From contig NZ_BNAU01000006.1 in NCBI RefSeq assembly GCF_014653945.1, forward strand, positions 434,001 to 498,000: a stretch of DNA of 64,000 nt, read 5' to 3'. The notes beneath the pieces are model-generated. The model was not told the DNA's origin, searched no databases, and saw only the letters and a program-made list of their open reading frames with translations. Below are positions 1 through 11,835 of the stretch, piece by piece (the first letter of the stretch is position 1; each line of letters starts with the position of its first letter). The position numbers and the translations under genes are program-made. This stretch comes from Amycolatopsis deserti. Its GTDB lineage: Bacteria > Actinomycetota > Actinomycetes > Mycobacteriales > Pseudonocardiaceae.

Positions 1-614
1 TCACCAAGCGTCTCGGCCGCGAGCTGCACCGCACGCTGGGCACCTACCCGGAGATCAAGCACTCCACCTACTTCGCGTCGATCGGCAACCCGACCGAGCC
101 GAAGCTGGTCGACCTGCTGGGCCGCAACGGGCTGAACAAGCGGAACGCGCCGGTGATCATCCAGTCGTTCGAGGTGGCCAACCTCAAGGCGCTGAGCAAG
201 CAGGTGAAGGTGCCGCTGGTGCAGCTCACCTCGGCCACCGGCGCGCCGGCCGACTTCGTCGCGAGCGGGGACAAGCGCACCTACGCCGACCTGGCGACGC
301 CGGCCGGGCTCAAGGAGATCTCCACCTACGCCGACTTCCTCGGCCCGGAGAAGGCGCAGATCATCCCGCGCACCGCGGCCGGCACGCTCGGCACGCCGAC
401 CACGCTGGTGAAGGACGCGCACGACGCCGGTCTGAAGGTCGTGCCCTACACCTTCCGCAACGAGAACAGCTTCCTGCCCACCAACCTGCGCTCGTCGGCC
501 GATCCGTCGGACTGGGGGAACGCGTTCGCCGAGCTGGACGCGTTCCTCGCCACCGGCATCGACGGCCTGTTCGCCGATCAGCCGGACACCGCGCTCGTCG
601 CCGTCCGGTCCTGA
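1..614 (+). CDS. Glycerophosphodiester phosphodiesterase, C-terminal part (start outside window)
   Basis: The reading frame is open from base 3 and ends at a TGA at 612-614, so only the C-terminal ~203 residues are present. The segment VPYTFRNE and the ending DGLFADQPDTA match the last strands of the GDPD TIM barrel, where the metal-binding and substrate-facing residues lie. The long insert between barrel strands resembles the secreted GlpQ type. Such enzymes hydrolyse glycerophosphodiesters to glycerol-3-phosphate and an alcohol, usually outside the membrane. The N-terminus, including any signal peptide, is not visible. A strong hairpin terminator follows at once, so this is the last gene of its transcript. 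Confidence 0.85.
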   Translation, partial: TKRLGRELHRTLGTYPEIKHSTYFASIGNPTEPKLVDLLGRNGLNKRNAPVIIQSFEVANLKALSKQVKVPLVQLTSATGAPADFVASGDKRTYADLATPAGLKEISTYADFLGPEKAQIIPRTAAGTLGTPTTLVKDAHDAGLKVVPYTFRNENSFLPTNLRSSADPSDWGNAFAELDAFLATGIDGLFADQPDTALVAVRS

Positions 615-618
615 GTGG

Positions 619-652
619 ACGCGGGCACGGCCACGCGCCGTGCCCGCGTTTT
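619..652 (+). terminator. Rho-independent terminator after the glycerophosphodiesterase
   Basis: A perfect 12-bp stem, ACGCGGGCACGG and CCGTGCCCGCGT, encloses a 7-base loop and runs into TTTT. It begins five bases after the stop codon. The remaining ~165 bases to the next gene hold no recognisable gene. Confidence 0.85.
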
Positions 653-818
653 CGCTGTGCGCTGAAGTGATCCCGGCCACGTGAAAAGTCTTCGCGTCAT
701 AGCCTGTCGCCCGGCTAGTCTTGATGGAGACTGAGGGGGATTTGCGTGCTTTCCATCGAGGTTTCCTCCTGCGGTCGATCCTGCCCACGAGCCTGATCAC
801 CTGGACGGACACCACTTC

Positions 819-2351
819 ATGACCACAGCTTCGGAACCAAGACCCGCGGACGCCGGCAAACTCGACAGCGCGGTGCTCAAGGTCGCCGCCGTCGTCGTGC
901 TCGGCAGCGTGATGGCGATCCTCGACACCACCGTCGTCAACGTCGCGCTCCAGGCGCTGACGCTGGAGTTCGAGACCTCCTTCGACACCATCCAGTGGAT
1001 CGCGACCGGCTACATGCTGGCGCTGGCCACGGTCATCCCGGTCACCGGCTGGGCGTGCGACCGGTTCGGCACCAAGCGGCTGTACATGCTGGCGATCACG
1101 TTGTTCCTGGCCGGCTCGGCGCTGGCCGGCGCCGCGTGGGACATCGAGTCGCTGATCGTGTTCCGGGTCCTGCAGGGCCTGGGCGGCGGCATGCTGATGC
1201 CCGCCGGCATGACGATCCTGACCAAGACCGCGGGCCCGCACCGGGTCGGCCGCGTGATGGCCGTGCTCGGCGTGCCGATGCTGCTCGGCCCGATCGGCGG
1301 CCCGATCCTGGGCGGCTGGCTGGTCGACTCGGTGAGCTGGCGCTGGATCTTCTACATCAACGTGCCGATCGGCGTGGTCGCGATCCTGCTGGCGTGGAAG
1401 CTGCTGCCCAAGGACGAGCCTCGCCCGGCGGAGAAGTTCGACTTCGCCGGCATGCTGATGCTCTCGCCGGGCCTCGCGGCGCTGATCTACGGCGTGTCGA
1501 ACATCCCGCACCACGGCGGGATCGGCGCGACCAACGTGTGGCTGCCGGGGATCATCGGGATCGTCCTGATCGTGGCGTTCATCATGCGTGCGCTGAAGGT
1601 CGCCAACCCGCTGGTCGACCTGACCCTGTTCCGCAACCGGACGTTCAGCATCGCGATGGTGACCATGACGTTGTTCATGATCGCCTTCCTCGGGTCGATG
1701 CTGATCCTGCCGACGTACTTCGTGCTGGTGCGCGGCGAAAGCGCGCTGCAGGCCGGTCTGCTGCTGGCACCGCAGGGCATCGGCGCGATGATCACCATGC
1801 CGATCGCGGGCAGGCTGGTCGACAAGATCGGCGCGGGCAAGGTCGTGCTGCCCGGGATCCTGCTGATCATCGCGAGCGTCGCGGTGTTCACCCAGGTCGG
1901 CGCGGACACGTCGTACCTGCTGCTGATGGGCGCGTTGTTCGTGATGGGCCTCGGGATGGGCATGAGCATGATGCCGATCAGCACCGCGGCGCTGCAGACG
2001 CTGACGCAGCGCACGGTGGCGCGCGCGTCGACGGCGATGAACATCGTGCAGCAGACCGCGGGCGCCGTCGGGTCGGCGATCGTGTCGATCATCCTGGCGA
2101 GCCTGCTCGCCGGGAAGTTCGGCGTGGCGACCAGCGAGGGCCAGCTCGCGGCGACGGCCGCGCTGATGAACCCGGCCACGCACGAAACCGCGGCGGTGGC
2201 GAGCGCGGACGCCTTCGCCTCGACGTTCACCTGGACGCTGGTGCTGGTGGCGCTGTGCCTGATCCCCGCGCTGTTCCTGCCGAAGAAGCCGGCGCTGCCG
2301 CCGGAGGAGGACGCGGCCGAGGGCGCCCCGCCCGCGGTGATGATGCACTGA
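819..2351 (+). CDS. MFS transporter, DHA2 (EmrB/QacA) family drug exporter
   Basis: This 510-residue protein has about 14 hydrophobic segments, the usual layout and size of DHA2 proton-driven drug exporters. The first helix carries LDTTVVNVAL, the DHA2 signature (aspartate followed by a VNVAL-type stretch), at residues ~36-45. An FDRFGTK-like motif A loop (CDRFGTKR) follows helix 2. A charged C-terminal tail ends the protein. The ATG at 819 is chosen because the hydrophilic N-terminus of ~25 residues is normal for the family. It stands alone: an isolated terminator lies upstream and another hairpin lies downstream at 2376-2405. The substrate cannot be told from sequence. Unlike the two other DHA2 proteins in this window, it has no C-terminal extension. 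Confidence 0.88.
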   Translation: MTTASEPRPADAGKLDSAVLKVAAVVVLGSVMAILDTTVVNVALQALTLEFETSFDTIQWIATGYMLALATVIPVTGWACDRFGTKRLYMLAITLFLAGSALAGAAWDIESLIVFRVLQGLGGGMLMPAGMTILTKTAGPHRVGRVMAVLGVPMLLGPIGGPILGGWLVDSVSWRWIFYINVPIGVVAILLAWKLLPKDEPRPAEKFDFAGMLMLSPGLAALIYGVSNIPHHGGIGATNVWLPGIIGIVLIVAFIMRALKVANPLVDLTLFRNRTFSIAMVTMTLFMIAFLGSMLILPTYFVLVRGESALQAGLLLAPQGIGAMITMPIAGRLVDKIGAGKVVLPGILLIIASVAVFTQVGADTSYLLLMGALFVMGLGMGMSMMPISTAALQTLTQRTVARASTAMNIVQQTAGAVGSAIVSIILASLLAGKFGVATSEGQLAATAALMNPATHETAAVASADAFASTFTWTLVLVALCLIPALFLPKKPALPPEEDAAEGAPPAVMMH

Positions 2352-2375
2352 GGTTTTTGTCGAGGAAGGGCCCGG

Positions 2376-2405
2376 GCTTGGTTGCCCGGGCCCTTGTTCG
2401 TGCGC
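2376..2405 (+). terminator. Hairpin terminator after the DHA2 transporter
   Basis: Perfect 12-bp arms AAGGGCCCGGGC and GCCCGGGCCCTT flank a 6-base loop 24 bases after the stop codon. The downstream T-run is weak (TTGTTCG), so termination strength is uncertain. Confidence 0.7.
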
Positions 2406-2500
2406 GAGTCCCACGCTCCTGCGCGCGAGTTCGGCGCTCGGGCCCGCCAGGCGTCCGTCACTCACCGGGTGGAGCGCGGCTCGCTGGGTAAGGATCAGGT

Positions 2501-4153
2501 ATGGAGCTGCTGACCTTGATGGGCGTGCTCGCCGGTGCGCTCGGTCTCACCGCGATCGCCCGTCGGTTCAACCTGTCGGCGCCCCTGCTGGTCGTCGTGG
2601 TGGCGTTGGCCGTCTCGTTCATCCCGGGCGTGCCGCGGGTGCAGATGGAGCCGGAGCTGATCCTCACCCTGGTCCTGCCGCCGCTGCTGTACTCCACGGC
2701 CCGGGAGAGCTCGTTCGCCCAGTTCAAGGCCGCCGCCCGGCCGATCATCGGGCTCGGGGTGGTGCTCGTCGTCGTCACGGCGCTCGTCGTCGGGTTCGTC
2801 GTGCACCTGCTGCTGCCCGACCTGCCGCTGGCCTCGGCGTTCGTGCTGGGCGCCGTGGTCGCCCCGCCGGACGCCGTCACCGCCGCCGCGATCGGCCGCC
2901 GCCAGCGCCTCCCGCGCCGCCTGATGACCGTCCTCACCGGGGAGAGCCTGGTCAACGACGCCGCCGCGCTGACGCTCTACAAGATCGGTCTCGCCGCGGT
3001 GCTCGGCGCCGCCGGGTCGCTCGGCCACGGGTTCCTGGTGTTCCTCGTCGCCGCGGTGCTCGGGATCGGCGTCGGCCTCGGGGCGGCGGTGCTCGTCGCC
3101 TACATCCGGCGCAAGCTCGACGATCCGCTGATGGAATCGGCGTTCGGCATCATCGTGCCGTTCGCGGTGTACGTGGTCGCCGAGCACCTGCACCCGTTCT
3201 CCGCGGACTTCAGCGGTTCCGGCGTACTCGCGGTGGTCGCCGCCGGTCTGTACCTCGGCGACCGCTCCCTGTACGCGGGCCCGGCGACGCGTGTGCAGGA
3301 CTCGTCCGTGTGGGCGTCGTTCGACGTGCTGCTCGAAGCGCTCGTGTTCGCGTTGATGGGCCTGCAGCTGCCGTTCGTGCTGGAGAGCGCGAACGAGAAC
3401 GCGCGCGACAACTGGCAGCTGTTCCTGTCCGCGATCGCCGTGCTCGTGGTCACCATCGCCATCCGCATCCCGTACGTGTTCCTCAACGCCTACCTGCCGC
3501 ACGCCCTCCGGTTGTTCGGCCGCGAACGAGAACGCCCGCCGTCGCGGAACCTGCTCGTGCTGTCCTGGGCGGGCATGCGCGGTGTGGTGTCGCTCGCCGC
3601 CGCGGCCGGTGTGCCACTGGTGACCCACTCGGGTGCGCCGTTTCCCGGGCGGGCCGAGATCCAGCTGTTCGCGTTCGTCGTCGCGATCGGGACGGTGCTC
3701 ATCCAGGGGCTCACGCTGCCCGCGGTGATCCGCAAGCTCGACGTGCACGACAAGGACGACGCCGAGCAGGACGCGGAGGAAGAGATGGCGGCCCGCGAGG
3801 CGGCGATGCACGCGGCGCTGACCCGCCTGGACCAGCTCACGCCCGAGCTGTGCGACCGGCTGGACATCCCGCGGGAGAAGGCCGAACGGCTCGTCAACCG
3901 GCTGCGCGCGCTGGTCGAAACGCGTTACCGCGGGGCGGTCGCGGCGATCTCGCTCAGCGCCGAGGAACGCGAGTCGAGCCCGCACGCCGCGTTCGTGCAG
4001 GCCCGCCGCGAACTGCTGCTCGTCCAGCGCGAAGCGATGCTGGCGGAACGAGCCGAGGGCAAGCTCGACGACGAGGTGCTGCGCAAGGTCCTGCGCGAGC
4101 TCGACCTCGAAGAGCTGGCCCTGTCCGACACCCTCACCGCACGGTTGTCGTGA
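2501..4153 (+). CDS. Na+/H+ antiporter, CPA1 (NhaP-like) family
   Basis: The 550-residue protein has ~12 membrane segments over residues 1-410 followed by a ~140-residue cytoplasmic tail rich in charge. The CPA1 ion-binding signature GESLVNDAAALT is at residues ~146-157, with the ND pair expected for electroneutral Na+ or K+/H+ exchange, and APPDAVTAAAI precedes it. A second conserved segment, SWAGMRGVVSLAAA, falls near residue 350. It probably exports Na+ or K+ at the cytoplasmic membrane for pH and salt balance. The ATG at 2501 opens directly into the first helix. Its 3' end overlaps the convergent LLM gene by 20 bp. Confidence 0.9.
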   Translation: MELLTLMGVLAGALGLTAIARRFNLSAPLLVVVVALAVSFIPGVPRVQMEPELILTLVLPPLLYSTARESSFAQFKAAARPIIGLGVVLVVVTALVVGFVVHLLLPDLPLASAFVLGAVVAPPDAVTAAAIGRRQRLPRRLMTVLTGESLVNDAAALTLYKIGLAAVLGAAGSLGHGFLVFLVAAVLGIGVGLGAAVLVAYIRRKLDDPLMESAFGIIVPFAVYVVAEHLHPFSADFSGSGVLAVVAAGLYLGDRSLYAGPATRVQDSSVWASFDVLLEALVFALMGLQLPFVLESANENARDNWQLFLSAIAVLVVTIAIRIPYVFLNAYLPHALRLFGRERERPPSRNLLVLSWAGMRGVVSLAAAAGVPLVTHSGAPFPGRAEIQLFAFVVAIGTVLIQGLTLPAVIRKLDVHDKDDAEQDAEEEMAAREAAMHAALTRLDQLTPELCDRLDIPREKAERLVNRLRALVETRYRGAVAAISLSAEERESSPHAAFVQARRELLLVQREAMLAERAEGKLDDEVLRKVLRELDLEELALSDTLTARLS

Positions 4154-5069
4154 CCTGCCCGGCCAGTTCGCCCAGCAGCTTCCAGGTGCGCCGCTGGTCC
4201 TCGGCGCTGCCCAGGTCGGTCTGGGTGAACACCACCTCGGTGGCGCCGGCGTCGAAGTAGCGCCGGACCTCGGCCGCGACGGTCTCCTCGTCCCCGATGA
4301 CCGCCAGCTCACCGGCCCGCGTGGCGCCTTCGAGACCGATGACGCGCTGGTAGGACGGGATCCGCTCGTAGAACGCCAGCTGCTCGACGGCGTTCGCGCG
4401 CACCCGCTCGACGTCGGAGGTGACCACGCCGGCGACGAACGCGATGACCCGCGGCTGCCCGCTCGCGGCGGCGGTGATGGCCGGGACGATCTCGTTGGCC
4501 AGCACCTTCGGCCCGGCCAGGTACGGCAGGGTGCCATCGGCGAGTTCCCCGGTGGCCCGCAACGCCTGCGGCCCCATCGCGGCGACCAGCAGCGGCACCG
4601 GATCTGCGCCGGCGACCGTGGTAGGCAGCGGTGGCGCGGCCGTGAGGACCTCGCCGTGGAAGTCGGCGGTGCCGGTGGTGAACAGCTCGCGCAGCACGGT
4701 CAGGAACTCGCGCAGCCGGGCCACCGGCCGCTCGTAGGTGAGGCCGAAACTGCCTTCCAGCAGGTTCTTCGCGCCCAGCGCGAGACCGAGCTGGAACCGC
4801 CCGTGCGTGGCGGCCTGCGCGGTCTGCGCCTGGCTGGAGATCAGCAACGGGTGCCGCCCGAAGATCGGGATCGCCGAGGTGCCGACGAACACCTCGGGCA
4901 CCTCGCGCCCGACGACGGTGGCGAGCGCGGCCGCGTCGTAGTCGAACCGCTGCCCGAACCACACCGATTTCAGCCCGTCGGCCGCCACCTGCTTCGCCTG
5001 GGCCACGATCGCGTCGACGTAGTTGGTCTCGTCCGCGGCGGCCAGCGCCACTCCGATGCTCATGATCAT
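4134..5069 (-). CDS. LLM-class F420-dependent oxidoreductase
   Basis: The protein has the luciferase-like TIM barrel: an opening strand SIGVAL, a GRFQLGLALG segment near residue 95, GADPVPLLVAAMGPQAL near residue 160, and a C-terminal stretch with GATEVVFTQTD. This pattern is typical of actinobacterial F420-linked enzymes that reduce or oxidise small molecules. The substrate is unknown. Possible ATG starts lie at 5069 and 5063; a TTG at 5075 is less likely, and no clear Shine-Dalgarno sequence decides. It is convergent with the antiporter and overlaps it by 20 bp. It is divergent from osmC, and the shared intergenic region contains a short palindrome at 5103-5117. Confidence 0.85.
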   Translation of the reverse strand: MIMSIGVALAAADETNYVDAIVAQAKQVAADGLKSVWFGQRFDYDAAALATVVGREVPEVFVGTSAIPIFGRHPLLISSQAQTAQAATHGRFQLGLALGAKNLLEGSFGLTYERPVARLREFLTVLRELFTTGTADFHGEVLTAAPPLPTTVAGADPVPLLVAAMGPQALRATGELADGTLPYLAGPKVLANEIVPAITAAASGQPRVIAFVAGVVTSDVERVRANAVEQLAFYERIPSYQRVIGLEGATRAGELAVIGDEETVAAEVRRYFDAGATEVVFTQTDLGSAEDQRRTWKLLGELAGQVTTTVR

Positions 5070-5102
5070 TCGCAACCGCGATCGGCCCGCGTGGATTCCG
5101 CG

Positions 5103-5117
5103 TCCCAGCTTCTGGGA
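5103..5117. promoter_or_regulatory. Short palindrome between LLM oxidoreductase and osmC
   Basis: TCCCAG-CTT-CTGGGA is a perfect 6-bp inverted repeat in the 80-bp divergent intergenic region, 36 bases before the OsmC start. It could be an operator for either gene. The arms are short, so chance occurrence is possible. Confidence 0.3.
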
Positions 5118-5152
5118 GCCCTCGCCCCGGACGGTCCGCTCACGTCACCGTG

Positions 5153-7653
<2,501 letters not shown>

Positions 7654-7748
7654 CCGACTGTCGTCGGTAAATCACCCACAGGTATTGCGTTCGCCATCTT
7701 CATGTCCGACCTTCGGGAGGTCCTCACCGATCACCCGAAGGCGGCACC

Positions 7749-8381
7749 ATGCGCATCGCCCGAAACTCGCTGATCGTCCTCGGCCTCTCGGCCCTGCTCA
7801 CCACCGGTATCGCGACCGGCACCGCGGTCGCCGAACCGCCGAACATCCCGTCCGAGACCACCGCCCGCTCCGAGCTGGCGGCACTGACCGTCAAGGCGGA
7901 CGGGACCTCCACCGGCTACTCGCGCGACAAGTTCCCGCACTGGGACGACCAGGGCGGCAGCTGCAACACCCGCGAGGTCGTGCTCAAGCGGGACGGCACG
8001 AACGTCGTCACCGACTCCAGCTGTGCGGCCACCTCCGGCACGTGGAAGAGCCCGTACGACGGCGCCACCTGGACCGCCGCGTCCGACGTCGACATCGACC
8101 ACGTCGTGCCGCTCGCCGCCGCGTGGCGAACGGGCGCGTCGGCGTGGACCACCGCCAAGCGCGAGGCGTTCGCCAACGACCTGACCAACCCGCAGCTGAT
8201 CGCCGTCACCGACAACGTGAACCAGGAGAAGGGCGACAAATCGCCCGACGAGTGGAAGCCGCCGCTGACCACCTATTGGTGCACCTACGCCAAGATGTGG
8301 ATCGACGTGAAGTACGAGTGGCAGCTGACGATCGACAGCGCGGAGAAGACCGCGCTGTCCGAGATGCTGGATCGCTGCTGA
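7749..8381 (+). CDS. Secreted HNH nuclease-like protein (DUF1524/GmrSD type)
   Basis: The 210-residue product begins with a signal peptide: MRIARNS, a hydrophobic core of ~16 residues, then AVAEP as a likely cleavage zone near residue 28. The mature part has DVDIDHVVPLAAAW at ~114-127 and NDLTNPQLIAV followed by NQEKGDKSP at ~143-165. These correspond to the DHxxP and N...K elements of DUF1524 HNH nucleases, so metal-dependent DNA cleavage outside the cell is likely. Four cysteines could form disulfides. Secreted proteins of this kind are common in actinomycetes and probably scavenge or destroy extracellular DNA. It stands alone between purA and the peptide importer. Confidence 0.85.
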   Translation: MRIARNSLIVLGLSALLTTGIATGTAVAEPPNIPSETTARSELAALTVKADGTSTGYSRDKFPHWDDQGGSCNTREVVLKRDGTNVVTDSSCAATSGTWKSPYDGATWTAASDVDIDHVVPLAAAWRTGASAWTTAKREAFANDLTNPQLIAVTDNVNQEKGDKSPDEWKPPLTTYWCTYAKMWIDVKYEWQLTIDSAEKTALSEMLDRC

Positions 8382-8457
8382 GTCAAGGGATCCGCGGATT
8401 CGCCCACGGGCTGGGAAGCACGGTTCAACCGCTGGAATCGTGCCTAGCGTTGATCTC

Positions 8458-10068
8458 GTGTCTCCCAGCCTCCCCGCGAAAACCCTGCCCCTCGCCGCTG
8501 CCGCCGCCCTGCTCGTCGCCGGATGCTCGTCCGGTTCGACGGCGGCGGACGCGGGACCGCCCCAGCCCGGCGGCACGCTGACCATCGCCGTCGGCTCCAA
8601 CCCCGACTGCATCGACCCGCAGCAGGCCGCGACCAACGTGAGCCTCAATGTGGGCCGCCAGCTCGTCGACTCCCTCACCGACCAGGACCCGGCCACCGGC
8701 GAGATCAAGCCGTGGCTCGCGCAGCGGTGGGAGAGCAACGCCGATTCCACGAGCTTCACCTTCCACCTGCGCACCGGCGCGACCTTCTCCGACGGGACAC
8801 CGGTCGACGCCGCCGCGGTGAAGACCAGCTTCGACGGCATCAAGGCCCTCGGGGCGAAGGCCCAGCTCGGTTCCGGTTACCTCGCGGCGTACGCCGGCGC
8901 CACGGTGGTGGACCCGCAGACCGTGCGCCTCGACTTCTCCGCGCCGAGCGCCCAGTTCCTGCAGGCCAGCTCGACGATGTCGCTCGGCATCCTGGCTCCC
9001 GCCGCGTACGCGAAGACGCCGGACCAGCGCTGCCAGGGCGACGGGCTGATCGGGTCCGGGCCGTTCGTCTTCGAAAGCTTCAAGCAGAACGCCGACATCG
9101 TCATCGCCAAGCGTCCCGGCTACAACTGGGGCTCGTCGCTGTGGCAGCACCCGGGTGAGGCCTACCTCGACAAGGTCGACTACAAGATCGTGCCCGAGCC
9201 CGGTGTGCGCACCGGCCGCCTGCTGTCCGGCCAGCTCAAGGCGACCACCGAGGTGCAGCCGGTGGACGAGGCGCAGTTCCAGGGCGGCGGGTTCAGCACG
9301 CAGACCCGGCCCAACCCGGGCATCGTGTTCAACCTGCACGCCAACGTGACCCGCGGTGTGCTTGGCGACGAGGCGGTGCGCCAGGCGGCGACCAAGGGCG
9401 TGAACCGGCAGGAGGTCGTCGACACAGTCCTGTCGCCGAACTACAAGCCGGCCACCAGCATCCTGGCCTCGACCACCCCGCTGCACGCCGACCTGTCCGC
9501 GCAGCTCGCGTACGACCCGGCGGGCGCGGCGCGGCTGCTCGACGCCGACGGCTGGGTCCCCGGCCCGGACGGCATCCGCGTCAAGAACGGGCAGCGGCTC
9601 GCGGCGAAGGTCGTGTACGCGCAGGTGTTCAACCAGAGCCAGAGCGTGCTGGAACTGCTGCAGCAGCAGCTCCGCAAGATCGGCTTCGACCTCCAGTTGG
9701 AGCCGCACACCAGCGCCGAGACGCTGCAGCTCCAGCAGTCCGGGAACTACGACTTCCTCTGGTACAACGTGACCCGCGCCGACCCGGACATCCTGCGCAA
9801 CACCTTCTCCACGAAGGCGGGCAACCGCAGCAAGCTGCAGCCGGGAAACCCGCTCGACGCCGCTTTGGACGCGCAGGCCGCCACCGTGGACCCGGCGGTG
9901 CGCAAGCCGGCGGCGGTGGAGGCGCAGCGGCTCATCGTCGGCCACGCGTACTCGATCCCGGTGTTCGAACTGACCCAGGTGGTGGCGCTCGGGCCGGACG
10001 CGCACGCGGTGAACTTCGAGGCGTCGTCCCGGTTGCAGCTGTTCGACACCTGGGTCTCGGGGTCATGA
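8458..10068 (+). CDS. ABC importer substrate-binding lipoprotein, peptide/nickel (SBP_5) family
   Basis: From GTG 8458 the protein is 536 residues with a lipoprotein signal: a short N-terminus, an alanine-rich core and the lipobox LVAGC with Cys23. The lipidated protein sits on the outer face of the membrane. The mature part starts with GGTLTIAVGSNPDCIDP and contains PWLAQRWE and TFHLRTGATFSDGTPVDA, classic family-5 segments for oligopeptides, dipeptides or nickel. The GTG at 8440 would add six residues and is a possible alternative. It is the first gene of a four-gene operon, and its stop overlaps the permease start (ATGA). The substrate is unknown. Confidence 0.9.
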   Translation: MSPSLPAKTLPLAAAAALLVAGCSSGSTAADAGPPQPGGTLTIAVGSNPDCIDPQQAATNVSLNVGRQLVDSLTDQDPATGEIKPWLAQRWESNADSTSFTFHLRTGATFSDGTPVDAAAVKTSFDGIKALGAKAQLGSGYLAAYAGATVVDPQTVRLDFSAPSAQFLQASSTMSLGILAPAAYAKTPDQRCQGDGLIGSGPFVFESFKQNADIVIAKRPGYNWGSSLWQHPGEAYLDKVDYKIVPEPGVRTGRLLSGQLKATTEVQPVDEAQFQGGGFSTQTRPNPGIVFNLHANVTRGVLGDEAVRQAATKGVNRQEVVDTVLSPNYKPATSILASTTPLHADLSAQLAYDPAGAARLLDADGWVPGPDGIRVKNGQRLAAKVVYAQVFNQSQSVLELLQQQLRKIGFDLQLEPHTSAETLQLQQSGNYDFLWYNVTRADPDILRNTFSTKAGNRSKLQPGNPLDAALDAQAATVDPAVRKPAAVEAQRLIVGHAYSIPVFELTQVVALGPDAHAVNFEASSRLQLFDTWVSGS

Positions 10069-11012
10069 GACGGCACCTGCTGCGCCGGGCCGGCCAGGCG
10101 GTGGTCGTGCTGTGGGCGGCGTTCACCGTGTCGTTCGTGATCCTCTACCTGCTGCCGGGCGACGCGGTGCTCGCCAAGCTCGGCGGCGGGGAGGCCGGCG
10201 CCACGGTCACCGCCGAGCAGCTGGCCCAGGCGCAGGCCGAGTACGGGCTGGACGACCCGTGGCCGGTGCAGTACGGAAAGCGCTTGCTCGCGGCGCTGCA
10301 CGGTGACTTCGGCACGTCCATCACCACTGGCGACAGCGCCACGCACATGGTGTTGTCCGCGCTGCCGCCGACGCTCGCGGTGGCCGGGCTCGGGCTGCTG
10401 CTGGCGGTCCTGTTCGGCGGTGGCGCCGCGCTGGCCGGCACCTACACGCGGCACCGGTGGCTGGGCAACCTGCTGCTCTCGCTGCCGCCGCTGGGGATTT
10501 CGCTGCCGGTGTTCTGGGTGGGCCTGGTGCTGATCCAGATCTTCTCGTTCCAGCTGCGGGTGCTGCCCGCGCTGGGCAACCAGGGTGTGCAGTCGCTGTT
10601 CCTGCCCGCGATCACGCTGGCGCTGCCCACCGGCGCGATCATCGGGCAGGTGCTGGCGAAGAGCCTGCGCACGCAGCTGGCCGAGCCGTACGTGGAGATT
10701 GTCCGGGCCCGTGGCGCCGGTCGCGCGCGGGTCCACTTCGGACACGCGTTGCGCAACGCGGCGATCCCGGCGCTGACCATGCTCGGTGTGGTTACCGGGC
10801 AGTTGCTGGCCGGGTCGGTGGTGACGGAGACGGTGTTCTCCCGGGACGGTGTCGGACGCGTCACCACGGCGGCGGTCAACGGGCAGGACATCCCGGTGGT
10901 GCAGGCGGTGATCGTGCTGGCCGCGTTCTTCTTCGTGGTGATCAACCTGGCGGTCGATCTGCTGTATCCGCTGCTGGATCCGCGCGTCCGGAAGGAGGCG
11001 GCCCGTGTCTGA
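10065..11012 (+). CDS. ABC importer permease, DppB/OppB type
   Basis: This 315-residue protein starts MRRHLLRRAGQ, then a first membrane helix. A periplasmic segment (EQLAQAQAEYGLDDPWPVQY, near residues 47-66) is typical of DppB-like subunits. Five more helices follow. The coupling loop is VEIVRARGAGRARVHFGHALRNAAIP, given here as the EAA region around residues 210-235. It forms the translocation channel with the next permease. The ATG overlaps the upstream stop by four bases and the gene ends by overlapping the next start, so translation is coupled. Confidence 0.93.
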   Translation: MRRHLLRRAGQAVVVLWAAFTVSFVILYLLPGDAVLAKLGGGEAGATVTAEQLAQAQAEYGLDDPWPVQYGKRLLAALHGDFGTSITTGDSATHMVLSALPPTLAVAGLGLLLAVLFGGGAALAGTYTRHRWLGNLLLSLPPLGISLPVFWVGLVLIQIFSFQLRVLPALGNQGVQSLFLPAITLALPTGAIIGQVLAKSLRTQLAEPYVEIVRARGAGRARVHFGHALRNAAIPALTMLGVVTGQLLAGSVVTETVFSRDGVGRVTTAAVNGQDIPVVQAVIVLAAFFFVVINLAVDLLYPLLDPRVRKEAARV

Positions 11013-11835
11013 GGTCCTCGCCGTGCGGGCGGGTTTCTGGGTGCGGCGGCCCGGGCTGGTGCTGTCCGTGGTGGTGCTCGCGGTGGCCGTGCTGTGGGCG
11101 GTGGTGCCGTCGGCGTTCACCAGCTACGACCCGCTGGCCGGGGTGCCGCGGGAGAAGTTGCGGGGGCCGTCGGCGGCGCACCTGTTCGGCACCGACGAGA
11201 CCGGGCGGGACGTGTTCGCCCGCGTGGTGCACGGAGCCGGGCTGTCGTTGCGGGCGACGCTGCTGGCGGTGCTGATCGCGCTGGTGGTGGGTTCGGTGCT
11301 CGGCCTGATCGCCGGGGCTCGCGGCGGGTGGCTCGACTCGGTGCTGATGCGGGTGATGGACGTGCTGCTCGCGATCCCGCCGATCCTGCTGTCGCTGGCG
11401 CTGGTCACCGCGCTCGGGTTCGGCACGACGAAGGTCGCGATCGCGGTCGGGGTGGCGAACGTGGCGAACTTCGCGCGGCTGATGCGGGCGGAGGTGATCC
11501 GCGTGCGGACCGGCGTGTACGTCGAAGCCGCGCGGGCGAGCGGCGTTCGGTGGTTCGGGGTGCTGACGCGGCACATCCTGCCGAACGCGCTCGGGCCGGT
11601 GGTGGTGCTGGCGGTGCTGACCTTCGGGACCGCGGTGCTGGAGATCTCCGCGCTGAGCTTCCTCGGCTACGGCGCGACGCCGCCGTCGCCGGAGTGGGGG
11701 TCGCTGGTGTCGGCGGGGCGCGCGTACCTGGCGAGCGCCTGGTGGATGACGACGTTGCCCGGGCTGGTGATCGCCGCGGTGGTGCTGGCCGCGAACCGGT
11801 TGTCGCGGGCGCTGGACGGAGAACGGGATGAGTGA
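11005..11835 (+). CDS. ABC importer permease, DppC/OppC type
   Basis: This 276-residue second channel subunit starts at GTG or ATG around 11005 and overlaps the upstream gene by 8 bp. It has an N-terminal helix, the family segment HLFGTDETGRDVFARVVHGA at residues ~53-72 and five further helices. The EAA loop is VEAARASGVRWFGVLTRHILPN near 175-196. The C-terminal segment SFLGYGATPPSPEWGSLV near 215 is highly characteristic of OppC and DppC. It ends by overlapping the ATPase start by 8 bp. Confidence 0.93.
   Translation: MSEVLAVRAGFWVRRPGLVLSVVVLAVAVLWAVVPSAFTSYDPLAGVPREKLRGPSAAHLFGTDETGRDVFARVVHGAGLSLRATLLAVLIALVVGSVLGLIAGARGGWLDSVLMRVMDVLLAIPPILLSLALVTALGFGTTKVAIAVGVANVANFARLMRAEVIRVRTGVYVEAARASGVRWFGVLTRHILPNALGPVVVLAVLTFGTAVLEISALSFLGYGATPPSPEWGSLVSAGRAYLASAWWMTTLPGLVIAAVVLAANRLSRALDGERDE

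Noticed and set aside
8440..8457. GTG 8440 as start of the peptide-binding lipoprotein
   Set aside because: It adds six residues that push the basic N-terminus out of the usual lipoprotein signal pattern; GTG 8458 fits better, though 8440 stays possible.
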